64,000 nt of DNA from Agromyces laixinhei (GCF_006337065.1 NZ_CP040872.1:3286001-3350000); one strand, 5' to 3'; shown: positions 42,253 through 51,821, counted from the first letter of the stretch. Made by a program: numbers and translations. Notes: generated by a model not told the origin, from the sequence alone.

Positions 42253-42297
42253 CCCGGATGCCGTGGGGTCGCTCAGCACCGGGTGCCGCGGGGTCGG

Positions 42298-43965
42298 CTA
42301 GCGAAGGGCGCTGCGGCGCACGAGCAGCGCGAGGTGCAGCGCCGTCAGGGTCTCGCCGTCGTCGAGGTCGACGCCCAGGAGATCGCCGATGAGCGCGAGC
42401 CGTTGATAGAACACCGAACGAGACAGATGCGAAGCGGATGCCGCGGCGGTGCGGTTGCCAGGATGGGCGAGCACCGCGCCGAGCACCTCGAGCAGGTCGC
42501 CTCGGCGCGCCAGGTCGTAGTCGATGAGCGGCTCGAGCATGCGCTCCCCGTGCTCGAGCAGCCGGTGGTCGTCGCGGAGCGCGGTCACGAGTCGCACGAG
42601 CGGGCGATCGTCGGCACGCCGCACCACCGGGCCGCGCGCAGCGCGGGGTGCCGGGCCCCTCGCCAGGTCGGTCGCCTCCTGCACCGAGCCGAGCAGGGCG
42701 TCGAGCCCGTTCGCCTCGGAGCCGATCGACAGCACGAGTCGGTCGCGCATCGCCGCGTCTCCCGTGGCCAGCGCAGCGGCGAAGCCATGCGATGCGGCAT
42801 CGTCGAAGACGCGCGAGGCCGGCAGCGAGAGCACGACGATCGTCGGAGCACCGATGCTCTCGGGCGCGGCCCCGGCGAGCGCCCGCCCGCCGAGCTCGCG
42901 AGCCGCGGCATCCGCTGCAGCTGCCGTGATCGCGGAGCCGGTGACCGCGATGCCGAAGAGTCGCGCGCCCTCGAGCGGCAGGCCGGCGGCCTCGATGCGC
43001 GCGGATGCCGCGGTCAGCCCCGCGAACCGCCCCGCGAGCAGTCCGTCGACCAGTTGCTGGCGGCCGATGCGCGTCCACTCGTCGACGCCGCCGTCGGCGA
43101 GCCGGCCGAGCGCGAGCGCGATCGCACCCTGTTCGAGCACGCTCGTGCGGCCGGCCGGGTGCGCGGGGCCGGGAAGCGCGATGAGATGGCCCCAGCGGAT
43201 GCCGCGCGCCTCGACCGGCACGATGAGCCACTCGCCGGGAGCGCCGGTGGGCCTGGTCCCGCGCTGCCGTTCGGCCCGCCGATGCGCCGCCCGCGACTGC
43301 GCCTCCCACCGGGTGAACAGCTCCTCCTCCGCAGCGATCGGCACCTCGGCGGCCACGACCTCGTGCGCGAGGTTCTCGAGCACGACCGCGGCGCCGAGGG
43401 TCTCGGCGAGCTGCCGCACGATGAAGTCGGCGGGCGAACCTCGCAGGGCCAGCGCCGTGAACCGCTCGCGCACTTCATCGCGGGCCCGCAGCGCCGCCGT
43501 CTGTTCGGAGATGATGCGGCGGTGCACGGCCTCGGTGAGCGCGACGAACTTCACCTCGCGATGCAGCGCGACGAGGGCGAGGCCGTGCTCGCGCGCCGCC
43601 GACTCGACGATGGCCGGCACGTAGCGGTAGTGCGCGCCGAGCTCGAGCACGAGACCGGCGAGTCCGGCGTCGACGAGCCCTCCGATGAACGCCGAGAGCT
43701 CCGACGGATCGGTCGGCCAGCCCGATCCCGTCGAGAGGAGCAGCTCGCCGCCGTTGAGCAGCCGGGCGACGCCCGCGCTGTCGGAGACATGAGCCCATCG
43801 CACGTGCGCATCGAGCGCTTCCTCGGTGCCGGAGAGTACCTCGGGCAGGCCCTGCGCCACGGCCGGGATCGCGAGGATCTCGCGCACCGTCGGAAGCCCG
43901 TCATCGGCCGGGTCCGGTATCGGACGATTCGTTCGAATCGCCTCATCTTCGCGACGATCTGCCAC
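42298..43965 (-). CDS. PucR-family transcriptional regulator
   Basis: A 555-residue regulator. The N-terminal PucR domain has PTVREILAIPAVAQGLPEVL, LLLSTGSGWPTDPSELSAFI and GLAGLVLELG. The C-terminal helix-turn-helix has DLLEVLGAVLAHPGNRTAAA, ASHLSRSVFYQRLALIGDLL and DGETLTALHLALLV. PucR-type proteins often activate catabolic genes for purines, amines or omega-amino acids. It starts with GTG and is divergent from mmsA and the aminotransferase gene, its probable targets. Confidence 0.92.
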   Translation of the reverse strand: MADRREDEAIRTNRPIPDPADDGLPTVREILAIPAVAQGLPEVLSGTEEALDAHVRWAHVSDSAGVARLLNGGELLLSTGSGWPTDPSELSAFIGGLVDAGLAGLVLELGAHYRYVPAIVESAAREHGLALVALHREVKFVALTEAVHRRIISEQTAALRARDEVRERFTALALRGSPADFIVRQLAETLGAAVVLENLAHEVVAAEVPIAAEEELFTRWEAQSRAAHRRAERQRGTRPTGAPGEWLIVPVEARGIRWGHLIALPGPAHPAGRTSVLEQGAIALALGRLADGGVDEWTRIGRQQLVDGLLAGRFAGLTAASARIEAAGLPLEGARLFGIAVTGSAITAAAADAAARELGGRALAGAAPESIGAPTIVVLSLPASRVFDDAASHGFAAALATGDAAMRDRLVLSIGSEANGLDALLGSVQEATDLARGPAPRAARGPVVRRADDRPLVRLVTALRDDHRLLEHGERMLEPLIDYDLARRGDLLEVLGAVLAHPGNRTAAASASHLSRSVFYQRLALIGDLLGVDLDDGETLTALHLALLVRRSALR

Positions 43966-44006
43966 CGGGGCCGCCTCTCTTCCTCTGTCATGCTGGAATC
44001 ATCAGA

Positions 44007-44106
44007 TCTTAGACGATCAATCGTTCTCTGGGCCTTCTGGAAGAAGCTCACCTCACGGCCCAGTCGCCACGCTCAGAGAGCACCATCGGGCAATCTGTCC
44101 GGACAA
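44007..44106. promoter_or_regulatory. Two dyads in the PucR-mmsA divergent region
   Basis: ACGAT-CA-ATCGT lies at about 44013-44024. TGTCCGGACA, a perfect 10-bp palindrome, lies at 44097-44106, just before the mmsA ribosome site. Both are candidate sites for the divergent PucR regulator. No clear -35/-10 pair was recognised. Confidence 0.45.
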
Positions 44107-44123
44107 TCGCGAAAGGGAGCTCC

Positions 44124-45611
44124 ATGAGCGTCATCCGCCACTTCATCGCAGGCCACGAGACCGCACTCGCCGAGCGCACCGGCCCCGTCTTCAACCCGGC
44201 GACCGGCGCGCAGCAGCACGAGGTGGCCTTCGCCTCCGTCGACGAGGTCGAGCAGGCGATCGCCGCTGCCGAGGCCGCACTGCCCGGGTGGCGCGCGACG
44301 GGCCTGATCAAGCGGGCCGACGTGTTCTTCCGCCTTCGCCAGCTGCTCGCCGAGCGCAAGTCGGAGCTCGCCGCGATCGTCACGAGCGAGCACGGCAAGG
44401 TGCTGTCGGATGCCGCGGGCGAGGTCTCGCGGGGCATCGAGAACGTCGAGTTCGCCGCGGGGCTCGTGCACCTCCTGAAGGGCGAGCACTCCGAGCAGGT
44501 CGCCCGCGGCGTCGACGTGCACTCCCTGAAGCAGCCGGTCGGCGTCGTCGGCGCGATCACCCCGTTCAACTTCCCCGTCATGGTGCCGCTCTGGATGGTC
44601 GCCTCGGCGATCGCGTGCGGCAACACCGTCGTGCTGAAGCCCTCCGAGAAGGATCCGAGCGCCGCGGTCTTCATCGCGAAGCTGTTCCAGGAGGCGGGGC
44701 TTCCCGACGGCGTGCTGAACGTCGTGCACGGCGACAAGGTCGCCGTCGACACCATCCTCGACTCCCCTACGGTGCGCGCGATCAGCTTCGTCGGCTCCAC
44801 GCCGATCGCGAAGTCGATCTACGAGCGCGCTTCGCAGAACGGCAAGCGCGTGCAGGCCCTCGGCGGTGCGAAGAACCACATGGTCGTGATGCCCGATGCC
44901 GACCTCGACGGCGCGGCCGACGCCGCGGTCTCCGCCGCGTACGGCTCGGCCGGCGAGCGCTGCATGGCCGTGTCGGTGCTCGTCGCCGTCGGTGACGAGG
45001 TCGCCGACCAGATCGTCGCGAAGGTCGCCGAGCGGATGTCGAAGCTCACGATCGGCGACGGCACCGACGACGCGAGCGAAATGGGCCCGCTGATCACCCG
45101 CGAGCACCGTGACCGGGTCGCGTCGTATGTGACCGGCGCGGCCGCAGAGGGCGCGACCGTCGTCGTCGACGGCACCGCCGCCGAGTTCGAGGGCGGCGGA
45201 TTCTTCGTCGGCACGTCGCTCCTCGACCACGTCGAGCCGGGCATGAAGGTGTACGAAGACGAGATCTTCGGCCCCGTGCTCGCGGTCGTGCGCGTCGCGA
45301 ACTACGACGAGGCCGTCGCGCTCATCAACGCCAACCGGTTCGCGAACGGCGTGGCCGTGTTCACCCGCGACGGCGGCACCGCGCGGCAGTTCGAGTTCGA
45401 CATCGAGGTCGGCATGGTCGGCGTCAACGTGCCGATCCCCGTTCCGGTCGGCGCGTACTCGTTCGGCGGGTGGAAGGATTCGCTCTTCGGCGATTCCCAC
45501 ATCTACGGCCCCGAGTCGATCCACTTCTACACCCGATCGAAGGTCGTGACCTCGCGGTGGCCGCAGCCCTCCGAGTCGCAGATCAACCTCGGCTTCCCGT
45601 CCAACCACTGA
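44124..45611 (+). CDS. mmsA: CoA-acylating methylmalonate-semialdehyde dehydrogenase
   Basis: A 495-residue aldehyde dehydrogenase of the MmsA/IolA type. It turns methylmalonate or malonate semialdehyde, NAD and CoA into propionyl- or acetyl-CoA. It shows GVVGAITPFNFPVMVPLWM, SFVGSTPIAKSIYERA, the catalytic Cys in AYGSAGERCMAVSVLVAVG, and the type-specific ending SFGGWKDSLFGDSHIYG. AAAGGGAG precedes the ATG. The class III aminotransferase gene follows after 43 bases. Together they would take beta-alanine or a similar amine to acetyl-CoA. Confidence 0.94.
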   Translation: MSVIRHFIAGHETALAERTGPVFNPATGAQQHEVAFASVDEVEQAIAAAEAALPGWRATGLIKRADVFFRLRQLLAERKSELAAIVTSEHGKVLSDAAGEVSRGIENVEFAAGLVHLLKGEHSEQVARGVDVHSLKQPVGVVGAITPFNFPVMVPLWMVASAIACGNTVVLKPSEKDPSAAVFIAKLFQEAGLPDGVLNVVHGDKVAVDTILDSPTVRAISFVGSTPIAKSIYERASQNGKRVQALGGAKNHMVVMPDADLDGAADAAVSAAYGSAGERCMAVSVLVAVGDEVADQIVAKVAERMSKLTIGDGTDDASEMGPLITREHRDRVASYVTGAAAEGATVVVDGTAAEFEGGGFFVGTSLLDHVEPGMKVYEDEIFGPVLAVVRVANYDEAVALINANRFANGVAVFTRDGGTARQFEFDIEVGMVGVNVPIPVPVGAYSFGGWKDSLFGDSHIYGPESIHFYTRSKVVTSRWPQPSESQINLGFPSNH

Positions 45612-45654
45612 ACCCGCCCGTTCCCCGACCGAGACGACTGCCCCGAGGAGCATC

Positions 45655-47067
45655 ATGAGCGACACCATCACCGCCGCGCCCGCGGCCGCCTACGCCGACC
45701 GGTTCGGCACGCGGCATCCGCTGCCCGACGCCGTTGCCGGGGCGAAGGTGCGCGCCGACGACCGCGCGCACGTGTTCCACTCGTGGAGCGCGCAGGCGCT
45801 CATCGACCCGCTGCCGATCGCCGCGGGCGAGGGCTCGACCTTCTGGGACTACGAGGGCAACGCGTACCTCGACTTCTCGTCGCAGCTCGTGAACCTGAAC
45901 CTCGGCCACCAGCACCCCGACCTCGTCGCCGCGATCCAGCGGCAGGCGGGCCGGCTCGCGACCATCCAGCCGTCGATGGCGTCGGATGTCCGCGGCGACC
46001 TCGCCCGCCGCATCGCCGACGTCGCCCCGGGCGACCTCGACCGGGTGTTCTTCACCAACGGCGGTGCCGACGCGAACGAGTACGCCGTGCGCATGGCCAG
46101 GGCCGTCACCGGTCGCCGCAAGGTGCTGTCGATGTACCGCAGCTACCACGGTGGCACGGCGACGGCGATCTCGCTCACGGGCGACCCGCGCCGCTGGGCC
46201 AACGAGTCGAGCGACGGCAGCGTCGCGCACTTCATGGGCCCGTATGCGTACCGTTCGTCGTTCCACTCGGAGACCCCCGAGCAGGAGGCCGAGCGCGCCC
46301 TCGCCCACCTCGAGCAGGTCATCGTGCTCGAGGGCGCCTCGACGGTCGCGGCGATCATCATCGAGACGGTCGTCGGCACCAACGGCGTGCTCGTGCCTCC
46401 GCCCGGGTACCTGCAGGGCGTGCGCACGCTGTGCGACAAGTACGGCATCGTCTACATCGCCGACGAGGTCATGACCGGCTTCGGCCGCATCGGCGAGTGG
46501 TTCGCGGTGAACGCGTTCGACGTCGTGCCCGACCTCATCACCTTCGCGAAGGGCGTGAACTCGGGCTACGTGCCGCTCGGCGGCGTGGTCATCTCGCAGC
46601 GCATCGCCTCGCACTTCGACACGGTCGCGTTCGCCGGCGGGCTGACGTATTCGGGGCATCCGCTCGCCTGCGCGGCGGGTGTGGCGACGTTCGAGGTGTT
46701 CGAGCGCGATGGCATCCTCGAACGGGTTCGCGACCTCGGGTCGCGGGTGGTCGGCCCGCGCCTCCGCGAGATCGCCGCGAAGCACCCGTCGGTCGGCGAA
46801 GTTCGCGGTGCCGGACTGTTCTGGGCGATCGAGCTCGTGCGCGACCCTGCGACCCGCGAACCGCTCGTTCCGTTCAACGCGGGCGGGGCGGATGCCGCGC
46901 CGATGGCGGCCGTGGCATCGGCGTGCAAGCAGGCGGGGCTCTGGCCGTTCATCCACTTCAACCGGATGCACGTCGCACCGCCGCTCGTGATCACCGAGCA
47001 CGAACTGGAGCGGGGGCTCGACATCATCGACGAGGCGCTGAGCATCGCCGACGGCCACGTCGCCTGA
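45655..47067 (+). CDS. Class III aminotransferase (omega-amino acid/taurine type)
   Basis: A 470-residue PLP enzyme. It has LVNLNLGHQHPDLVAAI, FTNGGADANEYAVRMARAVTG, YRSYHGGTATAISLTGDPRRW, YIADEVMTGFGRIGEWFAVN (PLP Asp), and ITFAKGVNSGYVPLGGVV with the Schiff-base Lys. The HGG...TGDPRRW pattern resembles taurine/beta-alanine:pyruvate aminotransferases. It probably supplies the semialdehyde for MmsA in the same operon. AGGAGC precedes the ATG. A diaminobutyrate substrate, given the DoeA-like gene downstream, is also possible. Confidence 0.92.
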   Translation: MSDTITAAPAAAYADRFGTRHPLPDAVAGAKVRADDRAHVFHSWSAQALIDPLPIAAGEGSTFWDYEGNAYLDFSSQLVNLNLGHQHPDLVAAIQRQAGRLATIQPSMASDVRGDLARRIADVAPGDLDRVFFTNGGADANEYAVRMARAVTGRRKVLSMYRSYHGGTATAISLTGDPRRWANESSDGSVAHFMGPYAYRSSFHSETPEQEAERALAHLEQVIVLEGASTVAAIIIETVVGTNGVLVPPPGYLQGVRTLCDKYGIVYIADEVMTGFGRIGEWFAVNAFDVVPDLITFAKGVNSGYVPLGGVVISQRIASHFDTVAFAGGLTYSGHPLACAAGVATFEVFERDGILERVRDLGSRVVGPRLREIAAKHPSVGEVRGAGLFWAIELVRDPATREPLVPFNAGGADAAPMAAVASACKQAGLWPFIHFNRMHVAPPLVITEHELERGLDIIDEALSIADGHVA

Positions 47068-47106
47068 CACGCTGCACGCGCCGACCCGTCGGCTAGCCTG
47101 AATCCC

Positions 47107-48612
47107 ATGGAGTCAGGGGCGGCCCCCGAGGGCATCGGACGGCGAACCTTCCTCGCCGCCTCGCTCTCGGGCATCACGACGCTCGCACTCGCGAGCTGCA
47201 CGTGGTCGGAGCCGAGCCCGAGCCCGCCGCCCACCACGGTGCCGCCGGCCACGACACCGCCCGCCCCGACGAACGGCGTTCCGCTGCCGACCGCCATGAG
47301 CCGTTCGAGCTGGGGCGACGATGCGTTCTCGCGCGGGGCGCTCAGTTTCGACGCCGTCGGAAGCACCCCCGACCTCAGACGTGCACTGGCAGAACCCGTC
47401 GGCGATCGCCTCATCATCGCGGGCGAGGCGACCGACCCCGAACGGCCGGGCACCCTGGCCGGTGCCAGGGAATCGGGCCTCCGTGCCGCTGCCGATGTCA
47501 CGCGACTCGGCACGAGCGGTGAACGCGTCGCCGTCATCGGCGCGGGCCTCGCGGGGCTGACGGCGGCACGCGAACTCGTCGACGCGGGCTTCGAGGTGCT
47601 CGTGATCGAGGCGCGCGATCGATTGGGCGGCCGGATCCAGAGCGTGGATGCCTCGGGCTTCGACACCTCGATCGAGATGGGGGCCGTCTTCACCGGCGAC
47701 GATGCCGCCGTCATCGACGCGCTGCGCGACGCATCCGTCGACACCGTGCCGTTCGTCGCCGAGGTCTCTGCGACGACGACCGCGGGCCTCAGCGTGCCCA
47801 TTCCGCCGACCGGCCCCGATGCCGTCGCGATCGCGCAGCAGTGGGCGGCCGGCCGGCCCGCCGATGTGTCGCTCGCGACGGCGCTCGCCGGCTCGGGTGC
47901 GACTCCGCTGTCGGCGGTGCCGGATGAATCCGGCGTGAGCCCCGCCGATTGGCTCGCGCACACGATCAACAGCGGCGTCGCCCCATCGACCGGCGCCGCC
48001 ACGTCTACCGTCTCCGCCGAGCGATACGATCCCGACCGGCTCGGAGGCCTCGGGGAACTCGTCACCGGTCGGCTCGCGGACTACGTCGACGCCCTCGCCG
48101 AGCCGCTCGAGATCGCGGTGTCGAGCGTCGTCACGCGCATCGCCTACGACGACGCTCGGGTGAGCCTTCGGCTCGACTCGGGCGAATCGCTGAACGTCGA
48201 CCGGGCGGTCGTCACCGTGCCGCTCGGCGTGCTGAAGACCGACACCGTGGAGTTCTCTCCGGCGCTGCCGCTCATGCACCAGCGTGCGATCTCGGTGCTC
48301 GGCATGGGCGTGGTCGACACGGTCTGGCTGCGCTTCGACGAGGCGTTCTGGCGAGCGGATGCCGCGGGCGAGCCCGATGACCCGGACGACACCGCCGACG
48401 CCGCGGCGCCCTCGCCCGCGAACGTCCTCACGGTCGTCGGCGCCCCGACGCCGGTCGCCCTGTGGATCGACGCGGGCCTCACCTCGGGCGAGCCCCTCCT
48501 TCTCGGCCTCATCGCTGCAGCACGGGCGACTCGGCTCGAGGCTCTCGACGATGAGGAGTTCCAGGCAGAGGTGCTCGATTCGCTTGCGCCCTTCGCCACA
48601 GCAACCGGTTGA
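47107..48612 (+). CDS. Tat-exported lipoprotein amine oxidase, circularly permuted
   Basis: A 501-residue protein. The Tat signal RRTFLAASLSG runs into a lipobox LALASC (Cys 31), then a Pro/Thr-rich linker to about 62. Residues 67-128 are what normally ends a flavin amine oxidase: SSWGDDAFSRGALSF, ALAEPVGDRLIIAGEATDPE, GTLAGARESGLRAA. Only then comes the usual start, VAVIGAGLAGLTAARELVDA (141-160) and EARDRLGGRI. The protein stops at EVLDSLAPFATATG, just where the moved segment would normally follow. This is a circular permutation of the family order. TAGCCT seven bases before the ATG suggests a leaderless transcript. Its end overlaps the convergent Pr6Pr gene by 104 bases. Confidence 0.87.
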   Translation: MESGAAPEGIGRRTFLAASLSGITTLALASCTWSEPSPSPPPTTVPPATTPPAPTNGVPLPTAMSRSSWGDDAFSRGALSFDAVGSTPDLRRALAEPVGDRLIIAGEATDPERPGTLAGARESGLRAAADVTRLGTSGERVAVIGAGLAGLTAARELVDAGFEVLVIEARDRLGGRIQSVDASGFDTSIEMGAVFTGDDAAVIDALRDASVDTVPFVAEVSATTTAGLSVPIPPTGPDAVAIAQQWAAGRPADVSLATALAGSGATPLSAVPDESGVSPADWLAHTINSGVAPSTGAATSTVSAERYDPDRLGGLGELVTGRLADYVDALAEPLEIAVSSVVTRIAYDDARVSLRLDSGESLNVDRAVVTVPLGVLKTDTVEFSPALPLMHQRAISVLGMGVVDTVWLRFDEAFWRADAAGEPDDPDDTADAAAPSPANVLTVVGAPTPVALWIDAGLTSGEPLLLGLIAAARATRLEALDDEEFQAEVLDSLAPFATATG

Positions 48613-49252
48613 TCGAGACGAGCCCCGCCGTCAACGAGACGAAGATCGCGAGCACGAGCAGACAGTAGAAGGCGACGCCGAGAGCGCTTCCGACCTGCGC
48701 CTCGTCGAGGAAGAAGTACGGATACCAGCCGACATCCGCACCTCGAACCAGCGTGTAGACGAGCCACAGCGACGGGTACACGAGCACCCATCCCACGGTC
48801 GACCACGGCACCCGCGGGTTGACCGCGAGCACGGCATCGGTGGACCAGGCCGCCACCGCGAGCGCGGGCACCACGAAATGGAGGAGCGTGTCCGACCACG
48901 GCACGTCGACCCGGTAGTCGCGCGTCGACGCCTGCGCGACGATGACGGCGAAGACGATTCCCGAGACGAGCAGGTACACCGTGACCATCGTGCGCAGAAC
49001 GCCGAGCCACGCGGGGTCGCGGGGCCGGCGCAGCGCGAACCATCCCGCGATGCCGAGCGTGACGACCGCGGCGAACGCCGACTGCACGGTGAAGTAGCTG
49101 AAGAAGTTCGCGGTCGCGAAGAAGCGGAATCCGAGCACGTACTGGAAGTTGCCGACGATCGCCACGATCTCGAGCACCGCCACCAGCAGGCGGAACACGC
49201 CGAGGGCCCGCCGCGCCTCGGCCCCGCGAGTGGAGTTCGCCGGACCGACCAT
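48509..49252 (-). CDS. Pr6Pr-family membrane protein
   Basis: A 247-residue protein with about six helices and the Pr6Pr pattern: FFSYFTVQSAFAAVVTLGIAGWF, PWSDTLLHFVVPALAVAAWS, WVLVYPSLWLVYTLVRGADVGWYPYFFLDE. It is a paralog of the protein at 25.1-25.8 kb. The last 35 codons, a basic tail (RREPRAESPVLQR), overlap the amine oxidase gene on the other strand. Function unknown. Confidence 0.82.
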   Translation of the reverse strand: MVGPANSTRGAEARRALGVFRLLVAVLEIVAIVGNFQYVLGFRFFATANFFSYFTVQSAFAAVVTLGIAGWFALRRPRDPAWLGVLRTMVTVYLLVSGIVFAVIVAQASTRDYRVDVPWSDTLLHFVVPALAVAAWSTDAVLAVNPRVPWSTVGWVLVYPSLWLVYTLVRGADVGWYPYFFLDEAQVGSALGVAFYCLLVLAIFVSLTAGLVSINRLLWRRAQANRAPLPGTPHRREPRAESPVLQR

Positions 49253-49380
49253 GCCTCAACGCTAGCCGCACCCGATCCGCCCTCCGTTCCCTCGCAAGTG
49301 GTGCTCGAGAGGCCGAGACTCGTAGAGTGGACGAACGGCTCGCAACGTCGCGGCGTTCTGCCGCGAGCACGAGGAGGACG

Positions 49381-50547
49381 ATGGCCGAAGATCACGTGAG
49401 TCGCCTTGCCGCCACCCGCGAGCGGATGCGCGCACACGGCTTCGATGCACTCGTGGTCGTCGATCCCGCGAACCTCCACTACCTCACCGGCTACGACGCC
49501 TGGTCGTTCTACATGCCGCAACTGCTGTTCGTGCCGCTCGAGGGCGACGTGCTGTTCGTCACCCGGCACATGGACGCGGTCGGGGCGCACCGCACCGCCG
49601 ACCTCCCGCCCGACCAGATTCTCGGGTACCCCGAAGACCTGATCCATCGCCGTGACCGCCACCCGTTCGACTGGGCGGCGACGCAGCTGCGTGATCGCGG
49701 CCATGCGACCGCGATGCGGGTCGGCTATGAGGGCGAGGCGCATTTCTTCAGCCCTCGCTCGTTCGCGGCGCTCGCGCAGGGCCTGCCCGAGTGGACGATG
49801 GTCGACGATCACGACCTCGTCGGGTGGGTACGGCTCGTGAAGTCGCCCGCCGAGCTCGAGCTCATGCGCGGCGCGGGCCGCATCGCGAGCGCCGTGATGG
49901 CCGCCGGCATCGATGCCATCCGGGTCGGCGTTCCGCAGCACGAGCTCGCCGCGGTCATCCAGGCCGCCCAGGCACGCGGCGTCGACGGCGCGGCCGGCGA
50001 TTACCCGTCGATCGTGCCGCTGCTGCCCACCGCAGAGGCCGCCGACACTCCCCACCTCACCTGGAGCGCACGGCGACTCGTCGCCGACGAGGGCGTCTCG
50101 CTCGAACTCGCCGGCGTGCACCGCCGGTACCACGCGCCGCTCGCCCGCACCGTCTCGCTCGGGCGACCGTCGCGTGAGCTCGACCGAATCGCCGGGGTCA
50201 CCGCTGACGGCCTCGAACTCGTGCTCGGCGCGATGCGACCGGGCGTACCGGTGCGCGAGGTGGTCAGCGGCTGGACGAGCCTGCTGGCACGTGCCGGACT
50301 CGAGAAGGAGTCGCGGCTCGGCTACTCGGTCGGCATCGGCTACCCGCCCGACTGGGGAGAACGCACCGTGAGCATCCGCGACGACGACGAGACGGTGCTC
50401 GAAGCGGGCATGTGCTTCCATGTCATCGCCGGCATGTGGATGCGGGACTACGGTTGCGAGATCAGCGAGACGGTGGCGGTCGCCGACGCCGGCATCGAAG
50501 TGCTCACGAGCGCACCCCGGCAGCTCATCGTGAAGGAGGCCGCATGA
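49381..50547 (+). CDS. M24-family hydrolase, ectoine hydrolase (DoeA)-like
   Basis: A 388-residue creatinase/prolidase-fold protein. The creatinase N domain has FDALVVVDPANLHYLTGYDAWSFYMPQLL. The C domain has ELAGVHRRYHAPLARTVSLG, SVGIGYPPDWGERTVSIR, GMCFHVIAGMWM and GCEISETVAV. These C-terminal segments resemble DoeA/EutD ectoine hydrolases rather than metal-dependent Xaa-Pro peptidases, because the usual metal ligands are not evident. The start at 49381 has GGAGG upstream; a GTG at 49327 would add 18 residues. It overlaps the M20 gene by ATGA. Confidence 0.85.
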   Translation: MAEDHVSRLAATRERMRAHGFDALVVVDPANLHYLTGYDAWSFYMPQLLFVPLEGDVLFVTRHMDAVGAHRTADLPPDQILGYPEDLIHRRDRHPFDWAATQLRDRGHATAMRVGYEGEAHFFSPRSFAALAQGLPEWTMVDDHDLVGWVRLVKSPAELELMRGAGRIASAVMAAGIDAIRVGVPQHELAAVIQAAQARGVDGAAGDYPSIVPLLPTAEAADTPHLTWSARRLVADEGVSLELAGVHRRYHAPLARTVSLGRPSRELDRIAGVTADGLELVLGAMRPGVPVREVVSGWTSLLARAGLEKESRLGYSVGIGYPPDWGERTVSIRDDDETVLEAGMCFHVIAGMWMRDYGCEISETVAVADAGIEVLTSAPRQLIVKEAA

Positions 50548-51821
50548 GTACGCACCTCTCCGAAGCGCTGGCGCTCATCGACGAGGCGACCGTCGTCGCC
50601 GACACGTCGTCGCTCATCGTCGCCGCCAGCGAGAATCCGGGCGGCACCGAGATCCTGTCGGTGCGCATGCTCGAGGGCATCGCCTCGCGGCTCGGGATGC
50701 GCACGAAGCGCCAGAACGTCGCACCCGGACGCCCCAACCTCTCGATCACGGCCGGCCCCGATGCGCCGGGCATCCTCTTCCTCGGCCACTCCGACGTGGT
50801 GCCCGGGGGTGAGGGTTGGACCGGTGGCCCGTTCACCCCCCGGGTCATCGACGGTGCGATCGTCGGCCGCGGCGCCGCTGACATGAAGGGCGGTCTCGCG
50901 GCCGTGCTGCAGGCGATGGGCGCCGTCACCGCGGTTCGCCCCGACATCCCGATGGAGCTGCTCGTCACCGTCGACGAAGAGGATCTCGCCACCGGCGCAC
51001 TCGCCCACCTCGAATCCGTCCCGCCGAGGCCGTACTGGGCGTGCGTGGTCGCCGAGCCCACGAACCTGGCGGCCGTCGTCGCGTGCCGCGGAGCTGCGAA
51101 CTTCGAGATCGAGGTGCAGGGCAGGGCTGCGCACGCCGGCCGCCCCGAAGAAGGCCTCAACGCCATCCTGATCGCCACTCGCATCATCGAGGCGATCGAT
51201 GAGGACCACCGGAACATGCGCGCCTCCGCCTCCGGCAGGCTCGGCTCGGGCACCTGGAACATCGGCCGGATCGACGGCGGTCACGGAACCTCGATCGTGC
51301 CCGACCGATGCACGCTGCTGCTCGATCGGCGCCTCATGCCGGGCGAACGAGCCGCAGACGTGCTGACGTGGCTCGAACAGGCGACGGCCCTCGAATGCCC
51401 CGAGGGCGCCACCGTCACCGTGCGAACGCTCATGGAGATGCCCGGGTTCGACGTGCCCGACACGCATCCCCTCGTGACCCACGTCGTCGATTCCCTCGTC
51501 GCGGAGCAGCACGAAGCGATCGTCGAAGCGTGGTCGGCAGCCTGCGAAGGGGGTTTCATGCATTCCCACCACGGCATGCCCACCGTCGTCTTCGGCCCCG
51601 GCGACATCCTCGGCCAAGCGCACCAACCCGACGAATCGGTGCCGATCGCCGATCTCGCAGTCGCCTCACGTGCCTACGCGCGCCTCGCGATCGCCGTCGC
51701 CGACGACCCGGAATGCACGCGCGGTCGCACTCGCGACCGTCCATCCACCACCCGGCCGGCTCGAACCACCTCGGCCACCTCAGCCACCCCCGCCACCGAC
51801 CCTCAGGAGGTCCCGAAATGA
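50544..51821 (+). CDS. M20-family metallohydrolase (ArgE/DapE-like deacylase)
   Basis: A 425-residue zinc amidohydrolase. It has ILFLGHSDVVPGGEGW (metal His), IVGRGAADMKGGLAAVLQA (bridging Asp), VTVDEEDLATGA (catalytic Glu), VVAEPTNLAAV, and a dimerization domain with QGRAAHAGRPEEGLNAI. A Thr/Ala/Ser/Pro-rich tail of about 45 residues is unusual for the family. It sits between the DoeA-like hydrolase and the MHS transporter with ATGA overlaps on both sides. It may deacetylate the product of the DoeA-like enzyme, a job usually done by DoeB, which is of another family. Confidence 0.9.
   Translation: MSTHLSEALALIDEATVVADTSSLIVAASENPGGTEILSVRMLEGIASRLGMRTKRQNVAPGRPNLSITAGPDAPGILFLGHSDVVPGGEGWTGGPFTPRVIDGAIVGRGAADMKGGLAAVLQAMGAVTAVRPDIPMELLVTVDEEDLATGALAHLESVPPRPYWACVVAEPTNLAAVVACRGAANFEIEVQGRAAHAGRPEEGLNAILIATRIIEAIDEDHRNMRASASGRLGSGTWNIGRIDGGHGTSIVPDRCTLLLDRRLMPGERAADVLTWLEQATALECPEGATVTVRTLMEMPGFDVPDTHPLVTHVVDSLVAEQHEAIVEAWSAACEGGFMHSHHGMPTVVFGPGDILGQAHQPDESVPIADLAVASRAYARLAIAVADDPECTRGRTRDRPSTTRPARTTSATSATPATDPQEVPK

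Noticed and set aside
42060..42297. A short gene in the gap between PucR and VOC
   Set aside because: The only frames are short, repetitive and cross the tandem and inverted repeats; no start with a ribosome site.
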